Assembly (NCBI RefSeq): GCF_002813425.1
Contig: NZ_PHUL01000001.1
Coordinates: 1,809,001 to 1,873,000, forward strand
DNA: 64,000 nucleotides
Reading direction: 5' to 3'
Origin: Cellulophaga sp. RHA19
Lineage (GTDB): Bacteria > Bacteroidota > Bacteroidia > Flavobacteriales > Flavobacteriaceae
Positions 58,160 to 64,000 of this stretch are shown here, piece by piece. The stretch's first letter is position 1. Every line of letters begins with the position of its first letter. Both the position numbers and the translations under genes were made by a program. The notes beneath the pieces were generated by a model. It was not told the origin of the DNA. It made no database searches and saw only the letters and a program-made list of their open reading frames with translations.

Positions 58160-58870
58160 TTATTTGTTAGCAGCTTTTACTTTGCTAATATGTTCCTTTA
58201 GCTCTTTACCGTATTTGGATACAGACACACTATCTGCCAGTGAATTGTAAATAGAGTCTAAATATTTTACGTTAACATCTGGTACTTCTGTTAATGCTAA
58301 ATATGGTGCTACGTAAGACTCTTTATGGTTTAATGAGTAGTTTAAAGCATATAAATAACCACGCAAATTATTTTTAGATAACATTTTGTTTAAAGAATCT
58401 ATAGCTTGTTCATTACCTTGTATATTTGGTAATTGTGCAGTTTGCGCTAAACGTAAAGCTTCTGCATTAAACTTAGATGCATTTTTTCTAAACTCTTCTA
58501 ATTTTTCTTGTGACTTAGATCCTTCTATTTTAGCTTTTAAAGCAAAAGTATTCCAAGCAGTATTTATTGTAATATTTCCTGGTTCTCCAAAAAATGTAAT
58601 TCTATCATTAAATTCAGAGTTGTCAGACTTGTCTAGATACAAGTAAAATATTTCAGGACTTTCTAACTCAGTTGTAAGCGTATAATTACCGTCGCCTTTA
58701 ATTTGTAAAGAATCAACTGTAACTAAAACAGTATCATTCACTTTTTGCAAATACAATGTTCCTTTCTTAAGGCCTTTTACATTACCAGAAACAGTCATAG
58801 TGTTTTTAGTTGTAGAATTACAAGCAACAATGCTTATGCCAAGAAGAAACAGAAGAAAAAATCTATTCAT
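58160..58870 (-). CDS. DUF4369 lipoprotein
   Basis: 236 residues from ATG at 58870 (MNRFFLLFLLGISIVACNS). The lipobox SIVAC places the lipidated Cys at residue 17; an upstream in-frame ATG at 58894 would only add eight residues before the signal. Residues about 25-125 match DUF4369 (VSGNVKGLKKGTLYLQKVNDTVLVTVDSLQIKGDGNYTL), a beta domain often found at the N-terminus of Bacteroidota thioredoxin-like lipoproteins. Here the thioredoxin part is missing; a helical tail of about 110 residues takes its place. Function unknown. Confidence 0.85.
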   Translation of the reverse strand: MNRFFLLFLLGISIVACNSTTKNTMTVSGNVKGLKKGTLYLQKVNDTVLVTVDSLQIKGDGNYTLTTELESPEIFYLYLDKSDNSEFNDRITFFGEPGNITINTAWNTFALKAKIEGSKSQEKLEEFRKNASKFNAEALRLAQTAQLPNIQGNEQAIDSLNKMLSKNNLRGYLYALNYSLNHKESYVAPYLALTEVPDVNVKYLDSIYNSLADSVSVSKYGKELKEHISKVKAANK

Positions 58871-58954
58871 TTTATAATTATTTAAGTGCAGCAAATATCA
58901 CTAATTTTTCTTAAAAAAAGGTTAATGCTTTTTGTTTTGTGTATAACTTTTTAA

Positions 58955-60256
58955 TTATAGGGCAGAGGCAACTTCCATAAGGTATGCACATAATAATGCA
59001 CCTCCAGTACCAACTACATAACCAAAAACAGCAAGTAATACGCCAACAGATGTTAAAGATGGGTGAAACTCTGCAGCTACAATTGGTGCAGAAGCAGCAC
59101 CACCAACATTTGCTTGGCTACCCACTGCCAAAAAGAAGTAAGGAGCTCTAATAAGTTTAGCTACTAAAATTAATAAACCAGCGTGTATGGCAATCCATAT
59201 TAGGCCAATAACAATAAGTCCTGGGTTCTCTAATACTTTACCTAAATCCATTTTCATACCAATAGTGGCAACTAAAATATATATAAAAACACCACCTATT
59301 TTACTAGCGCCAGCACCTTCTAAATTTTTAGCTTTTGTAAAAGATAGTGCTATACCTGCTATTGTTGCCAATACTACCATCCAGAAAAAGCTAGAACCTA
59401 AAAAGGATAAAAAACTTTTTTTATCTGCTACAGCAGCAACATTATTTTCTAAATAAGAACTTATGTTACCACCTAAAAAATGAGCTAAACCTACTGCAGT
59501 AAATGCAAAGAAAAGCAACATCATATAATCTTGTGTGGTTGGCGTTCTTGTTATTTTTTCTGTAAAAGCAGTCACTTTTACTTTTAGTGTTTCTATGGCA
59601 GATGCATCTGCCTTTAACCATTTATCAATTTTTGTGGTTTTGCCTACACCTAATAAAATAATGGCCATCCAAATGTTAGCTACTACAACATCTATAAGCA
59701 CCATACCACCGTATTTTTCTGGGTTATACTGAAAAATTTCTAGCATAGCAGCTTGGTTTGCACCACCACCTATCCAACTACCAGCAATAGTAGATAGTCC
59801 TCTCCAAATGGCATCAAAATCGTTGCCGCCAACAGTTTCTGGAGAAAAAACTGATACAATTAATATAGCTATTGGCCCGCCAATAATAATGCCAACAGAA
59901 CCTGTTAAAAACATAATTAAAGCTTTGGAACCTAGGTTGGTAATAGCTTTTAAATCTATACTCAATGTCATTAAAACTAAAGCTGCAGGTAACAAATACC
60001 TACTTGCCATATGGTAAAGTCCAGACTCGTGTTCTGTTATAACACCAGCATCATCTACTGTTTTCCAAGTTTCTGCAATAATACCTGTAGAAGTTAAAAT
60101 TGCAGGTAGTAAATAACAAAGTAAAATACCAGGAACAATGGTGTAAAATTTACTCCAAAAGCCTGTTTTTTTAGCTGAGGTGTAAAAAACAAAACCTAAG
60201 CAAAGAGTTAATAATCCAAAAACAACTTTATCATCTGTAATAAGTGGTTCTAACAT
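58955..60256 (-). CDS. DUF819 family membrane protein
   Basis: 433 residues with about 11-12 hydrophobic helices. Conserved family blocks are visible: GSWIGGGANQAAMLEIF (about 160-176), IPVA-like glycine helices, and the C-terminal GSQANVGGAASAPIVAAEFHPSLTSVGVLLAVFGYVVGTGG. DUF819 proteins are uncharacterised transporters with a two-repeat fold; substrate unknown. A -7 element (TATATTTG, complement of 60288-60295) lies 32 bases upstream, so it is probably transcribed separately from the HAD gene. Confidence 0.88.
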   Translation of the reverse strand: MLEPLITDDKVVFGLLTLCLGFVFYTSAKKTGFWSKFYTIVPGILLCYLLPAILTSTGIIAETWKTVDDAGVITEHESGLYHMASRYLLPAALVLMTLSIDLKAITNLGSKALIMFLTGSVGIIIGGPIAILIVSVFSPETVGGNDFDAIWRGLSTIAGSWIGGGANQAAMLEIFQYNPEKYGGMVLIDVVVANIWMAIILLGVGKTTKIDKWLKADASAIETLKVKVTAFTEKITRTPTTQDYMMLLFFAFTAVGLAHFLGGNISSYLENNVAAVADKKSFLSFLGSSFFWMVVLATIAGIALSFTKAKNLEGAGASKIGGVFIYILVATIGMKMDLGKVLENPGLIVIGLIWIAIHAGLLILVAKLIRAPYFFLAVGSQANVGGAASAPIVAAEFHPSLTSVGVLLAVFGYVVGTGGALLCAYLMEVASAL

Positions 60257-60287
60257 AAATAGTCTAGTTCTAAAAGGTGAGTTTTCT

Positions 60288-60295
60288 CAAATATA
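60288..60295 (-). promoter_or_regulatory. -7 element of the DUF819 gene
   Basis: TATATTTG on the minus strand, exact TAnnTTTG, located between the HAD stop and the DUF819 start. No TTG element at the right distance. Confidence 0.5.
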
Positions 60296-60296
60296 C

Positions 60297-61097
60297 TTAA
60301 ATTAAGATGTTTTGCTTTATAAAATGCGCAACTCCGTTCTCTGTGTTTTTAAGCGTTACGTGCTTAGCAATTGCCTTAACTTCTGATCTTCCGTTTTCTA
60401 CAGCAACACCACAACCTACGTGGGTTAGCATTTCCATATCATTATAATTATCACCAAAAGCAATTACCTCTTCTAAAGTTTCATTCTGTAATAGCAATTT
60501 TATAGCAGATAGTTTAGATATAGTTTTAGGAGCAACTTCTATTAAAGTATCATTAGATCTGTAAAAATGTAGACTTTCTCCTAAGGTAGACGTTAAAACA
60601 CTAAAAATAGCATCTGTAGTCTCTTTAGTACCCATTAGCATAATTTTATGTGCGCCAACTTTTCTTTTACTCCAGTTGCTTAAGGTTACTTTTGTATCTT
60701 CAAAAATAGGTTCTGCTTTGGTATGGTGAATTTCTTTTTGCACACGTTCAGAGTCTTCTGGTACGTACCATTCATCCATATAATACAAGCCCATTTTTAC
60801 AATGTGTTCTTCTGCAATTTTGTGTATGGTTTGCAATTCTTTGCTACTTATAAAAGTAGAAAACAGTTGTTTGTCATTATCTAAAACCAAAGCACCATTA
60901 TAGCAAATAATAGGCAAATTTTCTATACCCAATCTTTCTTGTAAATAGCGCATAGATTTTGGCATTCTGGCAGAAACTAAAATTACTTTAAGGTGGTTTT
61001 TTATTCTGTTTATTTCTGATATGGTTACGTCAGAAACATCATTTTTTGTGGTAAGTAAGGTTCCGTCTAAATCAGAACACAAAATTTTATAAGTCAT
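60297..61097 (-). CDS. HAD superfamily Cof-type phosphatase
   Basis: 266 residues. HAD motif I CSDLDGTLLTTK (nucleophile Asp9), motif II in LVSARMPKSM, and motif IV FGDNYNDMEMLTHVGCGVAVENG near the end; a C2B-type cap lies between about 85 and 190. The Cof/YbjI-like group hydrolyses small phosphorylated metabolites such as sugar phosphates or pyridoxal phosphate, with broad specificity. No signal peptide, cytoplasmic. 20 bp after the alpha/beta hydrolase gene, so possibly co-transcribed. Confidence 0.92.
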   Translation of the reverse strand: MTYKILCSDLDGTLLTTKNDVSDVTISEINRIKNHLKVILVSARMPKSMRYLQERLGIENLPIICYNGALVLDNDKQLFSTFISSKELQTIHKIAEEHIVKMGLYYMDEWYVPEDSERVQKEIHHTKAEPIFEDTKVTLSNWSKRKVGAHKIMLMGTKETTDAIFSVLTSTLGESLHFYRSNDTLIEVAPKTISKLSAIKLLLQNETLEEVIAFGDNYNDMEMLTHVGCGVAVENGRSEVKAIAKHVTLKNTENGVAHFIKQNILI

Positions 61098-61117
61098 TAT
61101 TATTGGTTCTCAAGTTT

Positions 61118-62056
61118 TTATTTAGATACAAATTTATCTATGGTATTAATAAGTTCGTTAGATATTTTATAGTCTTTTGATGTATAAGCTTCTTGGTTTT
61201 CAACTATAGAATTTACAACTTTTAAAACGTGATTCATTTTAGGAATAATTTTTAAAGTAGCTTTAGGGTGTGCGTCTTTTAATAATTGTGCATCGTCTGT
61301 ACTAACTTGAAGGTCCGAATCGCCATTTAAAAGTAATACAGGAATCTGTAATTTTTTAATTTCAGTAGCAGGGTTTACTGTAGCCCATTCTTTTATAAAT
61401 TTTTGATAAATTGGTTGAAAAACACTCATTAAGAGCGGGTTAACCTCTTTAATAGTATCAGTTTGTACTAACTCTTCAAATTGTTCTTTTGCTGCTTGGC
61501 CTAAACTTGGGTTTTGTGCTGTTAATTGTTCTACAATTGTTTTGTCAAAAGTTTTTCCTGGTCCGGCTAATGATATGTAAGAAGTAACAGCTTTATCATT
61601 ACGAGAATTGATGGCCAACATACCAACCAAAGAACCTTGACTATGCCCAATTATAGTAATGCTACTAAAGCGTTTGTCGTTTTTAAAATAATCTATAGCT
61701 ACGTTAGCATCATCTACAAAACCTTTAAAGCTAATATCTTTTATGCTTTTTAAATTGTTAATGTTAGCAGATCTTTTATCATAACTATAAAATGAAATTC
61801 CTTTAGTATTTAAACTATCTCTAAGGGTTTTTATGTAACCAATTTGCATTGCTGTACCGGCTTGGTTGCCATTGCGGTCTCCATTACCAGAACCTTGAAT
61901 AAAAATTAGAAGAGGTGTTTTCTTTTTAGATGGTGCTACTGTTAAAGTACCAGGTAAACTAATGTCTCCGTTTTTTAAATCTAGTTCTTCAGTTTTTACT
62001 TCTTGAGCAAAAATTAGAATTGGGAATACCAGACACAGTATTAGTAGTTTTTTCAT
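61118..62056 (-). CDS. Secreted alpha/beta hydrolase
   Basis: 312 residues with a signal peptide (MKKLLILCLVFPILIFAQE). Alpha/beta-hydrolase core: oxyanion region IQGSGNGDRNGN, nucleophile elbow GHSQGS (Ser about 140), acid in LLNGDSDLQVS, and His in PKMNHVLK near residue 275. The layout matches dienelactone-hydrolase-like esterases common in Bacteroidota; the physiological ester is unknown. It begins two bases after the stop of a small DUF4177 gene. Confidence 0.9.
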   Translation of the reverse strand: MKKLLILCLVFPILIFAQEVKTEELDLKNGDISLPGTLTVAPSKKKTPLLIFIQGSGNGDRNGNQAGTAMQIGYIKTLRDSLNTKGISFYSYDKRSANINNLKSIKDISFKGFVDDANVAIDYFKNDKRFSSITIIGHSQGSLVGMLAINSRNDKAVTSYISLAGPGKTFDKTIVEQLTAQNPSLGQAAKEQFEELVQTDTIKEVNPLLMSVFQPIYQKFIKEWATVNPATEIKKLQIPVLLLNGDSDLQVSTDDAQLLKDAHPKATLKIIPKMNHVLKVVNSIVENQEAYTSKDYKISNELINTIDKFVSK

Positions 62057-62058
62057 AA

Positions 62059-62229
62059 TTACCTGTTTTTATCGCGTTCTAAAATTACTTTAAATAAACT
62101 AGAGCCATTTATAGCAATAGAAGATTTTACTACCCAACCTTGTTTAGCTAATGTGTTTAATTCATTTTCAAAATCACTATCTGTATTGCGAAATTTGGTT
62201 CTTTGTCTAATAATTTTGTATTCTTTCAT
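62059..62229 (-). CDS. DUF4177-like protein, 56 residues
   Basis: Minus-strand frame from ATG at 62229 to TAA at 62059-62061. The product begins MKEYKIIRQRTKFRN, continues FENELNTLAKQGWVVKSS and ends LFKVILERDKNR, which is the DUF4177 pattern: a first strand YK.v, a helix with E..LN.l..QGW.v, and a terminal strand with vi.lER. The alpha/beta hydrolase starts two bases downstream, so the genes are probably coupled. Function of DUF4177 is unknown. The reading frame is intact and the residue pattern makes chance coding unlikely. Confidence 0.82.
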   Translation of the reverse strand: MKEYKIIRQRTKFRNTDSDFENELNTLAKQGWVVKSSIAINGSSLFKVILERDKNR

Positions 62230-62272
62230 TTTGTTAGTGTTTACTATAGTTTATAAATATATTAATAACACA

Positions 62273-64000
62273 CTAACTACGTTTAAACTCTTTCCTTTTT
62301 TTCTTGTTAGGATTTTTAAATAAACGTTTAAAAAAACCATCTTTTTTGGTAGGATCACAGTCCAACGACTGTAAAACGGCATCTGTAGGTTTTTTAAATT
62401 TTGCTTTAGTAATATAATTAAAATCACTGTCTTTATTCATTTTTTGCAGAAATAAGGCAAAAGCTGGTAGTGCAGCATTTGCACCTTGACCAAGAGCTGT
62501 ACTTTTAAACCCTATTTCATGGTTGTCTAATCCAACCCAAGTAACACTTACCAATTTTGGAGTTACACCTACAAACCAAGCATCTTTATTGTTTTGTGTA
62601 GTACCCGTTTTACCAGCAATATCATTAGTTAATTTGTAACTATTGCGTATTCTAGAAGCGGTACCAGAGTTAATTGTTGCTTTCATTAACTCTAACATAA
62701 TCATATTAGTTTCATTAGAAAACGCAGCTTGCTTAGCAATTTTAGGTTCAAAGGTTTCTATAATAGAGTCTTTGCTAGTAGTAATTTGTTTAATTAAAAA
62801 CGGAGTGCTGTGTTTGCCATTATTTGCAAAAGTGGTGTATGCTTTTGCAAGCTCGTTAATTTTAACTTCTGCTGTACCTAAAGCCAAAGAAGGTTGGTTA
62901 GGTAGTTCTGTAGAAATACCCATTTTTTTAGCTTGTTCAATTGTATTTTTTATTCCTGCTTTTTCTAAAACTTTTACAGCAACAGTGTTTACAGAGTTAC
63001 TTAAAGCCTCTTCCATAGAGTAGTTTAGGAAAGTCTCATCTTTAGAGCCAGAGTTAGACGGGCTCCATTGCTTTAAATTTTTATATTCTACCTCTTGAGC
63101 AGAAAAGTAGGTGCAAGGGCCAATACCTTGTTCTAATGCTGTAGTGTATACAATTGGTTTAAAAGTAGAGCCAACTTGCCTTTTACTTTGTGATATATGA
63201 TCGTACTTAAAGTGTTTAAAGTTAACACCTCCAATCCATACTTTCACTTCTCCGGTAGCAGGGTCTACAGCCAAAGAGCCAATATTTAAAAATTTACTAT
63301 AATGTTTAATACTATCTATAGTACTTGCTTGTATTGTAATGTCTTTATCCCAAGTGGCTAAAGTCATTGTCTTTTTTTTATTTAAAGAGTCTAATATTTG
63401 TTTTTTTGGTAAGTCTAATGCTATTAATTTTTTATAGGGTAATGATTGCTTTACGGCCTTATTAATACTATTTTTATTGGTTAGCCAAGGAGCATTTTTG
63501 CCATAACTTTTTTCAAAGTCAGACTGTAATTTTTTCATATGCTCTTGCATTGCTTCTTCAGCCAATACCTGCATTTTATAATTTAAAGTAGTGTATATTT
63601 TTAACCCAGATGTATAAATATTTAAATCGCTACCAGCATTATTCTTTTCTTTTGCCCATTTTAACAATTGTTTTCTAACTTCCTCTCTAAAGTAAGGGGC
63701 AATACCATCATTATAATTAAAGTCTCTATAGTTTAACTTTAAAGGTGTATTAATAAGACTATCTTTTTGTTTTTCCTTTAAAAAACTATTATTGTACATA
63801 GCTTGCATAACTAAATTTCTACGGTTAGTACTTTTTTTAGGAAAAATTCTTGGGTTGTAACCATATGTTGCTTTTAGCATACCAATTAAAGTTGCTGCCT
63901 CTGCAATACTTAGTTCTTTAGTATGTTTATTAAAAAATTTTAATGATGCACTTTCAATGCCGTGTGTATTATCTCCAAAAGAAACCTGATTTAAATAATG
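62273..64000 (-). CDS. Class A penicillin-binding protein (PBP1A-like), N-terminus outside window
   Basis: The frame is open to the right edge; 576 codons lie in the window. The part at the edge (HYLNQVSFGDNTHGIESAS...ELSIAEAATLIGML) is the end of the GT51 glycosyltransferase domain, and the transpeptidase follows with all three motifs: SxxK in GSTFKPIVYTT, SxN in ALSNSVNTVAV and KTG in AGKTGTTQNNKDAWFVG. Internal ATG at 63880 is not a start. Ends in a basic tail (FKNPNKKKRKEFKRS). Polymerises and cross-links peptidoglycan; membrane anchor is beyond the window. Confidence 0.95.
   Translation of the reverse strand, partial: HYLNQVSFGDNTHGIESASLKFFNKHTKELSIAEAATLIGMLKATYGYNPRIFPKKSTNRRNLVMQAMYNNSFLKEKQKDSLINTPLKLNYRDFNYNDGIAPYFREEVRKQLLKWAKEKNNAGSDLNIYTSGLKIYTTLNYKMQVLAEEAMQEHMKKLQSDFEKSYGKNAPWLTNKNSINKAVKQSLPYKKLIALDLPKKQILDSLNKKKTMTLATWDKDITIQASTIDSIKHYSKFLNIGSLAVDPATGEVKVWIGGVNFKHFKYDHISQSKRQVGSTFKPIVYTTALEQGIGPCTYFSAQEVEYKNLKQWSPSNSGSKDETFLNYSMEEALSNSVNTVAVKVLEKAGIKNTIEQAKKMGISTELPNQPSLALGTAEVKINELAKAYTTFANNGKHSTPFLIKQITTSKDSIIETFEPKIAKQAAFSNETNMIMLELMKATINSGTASRIRNSYKLTNDIAGKTGTTQNNKDAWFVGVTPKLVSVTWVGLDNHEIGFKSTALGQGANAALPAFALFLQKMNKDSDFNYITKAKFKKPTDAVLQSLDCDPTKKDGFFKRLFKNPNKKKRKEFKRS

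Noticed and set aside
63880..63882. ATG as the start of the penicillin-binding protein
   Set aside because: The same frame continues to the window edge and encodes the end of a GT51 domain, so the gene starts outside the window.

Overview
The window is a chromosomal stretch from a low-GC, gliding-type marine or environmental member of the Flavobacteriia (Bacteroidota), most likely Flavobacteriaceae. The grounds are: promoters of the Bacteroidota form TTG-N(17-23)-TAnnTTTG in front of several operons; almost no Shine-Dalgarno sites except an extreme one before rpsU; type IX secretion (T9SS) features (gliding-motility C-terminal domains, PorP/SprF proteins); and lineage-typical families (DUF2851 next to PspC, DUF3467 after rpoC, DUF4369 lipoprotein). 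I do not commit to a genus.

Layout. 1-3.9 kb (minus strand) is a trpE-trpG-trpD-trpC operon, cut by the left edge, preceded by a 17-residue leader peptide with three consecutive Trp codons and an intrinsic attenuator. 3.9-5.0 kb is a marR-yceI pair. 5.0-12.2 kb (plus) holds a rhodanese, DUF2851 and PspC proteins, a K+ channel, a Na+/alanine symporter with unusual extracytoplasmic domains, a helix-hairpin-helix protein and an acyl-CoA dehydrogenase whose 3' end is tandemly duplicated. 12.4-27.8 kb is the translation/transcription core: rpsU, xerC/D-like recombinase, hpf, tRNA-Thr/Tyr/Gly/Thr, tuf, tRNA-Trp, secE, nusG, rplKAJL, rpoBC and a DUF3467 gene, followed on the other strand by prfC.

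29.9-55.7 kb is a 26-kb surface-protein locus. Module 1 is a 1760-residue Ca2+-binding-repeat protein with a type B T9SS C-terminal domain, a PorP/SprF protein and an OmpA/PD40 protein. Then come two giant secreted proteins without a recognisable T9SS signal: a 1491-residue Calx-beta/CUB/beta-helix protein and a 3190-residue protein made of 27 copies of an 83-residue repeat followed by 159 uninterrupted collagen-like Gly-X-Y triplets. Module 2 (a 672-residue type B C-terminal domain protein plus a second PorP/SprF) follows the giant gene with 10-31 bp spacings. The layout recalls the sprCDBF gliding-adhesin operon of Flavobacterium johnsoniae, and the 43.1-55.7 kb part is the best candidate for an undescribed fibre-forming surface system.

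55.8-64 kb returns to housekeeping genes: idi, a QueD/PTPS protein, manA, a small conserved protein, then on the minus strand a DUF4369 lipoprotein, a DUF819 transporter, a HAD phosphatase, an alpha/beta hydrolase, a 56-residue DUF4177 protein and a class A penicillin-binding protein cut by the right edge.
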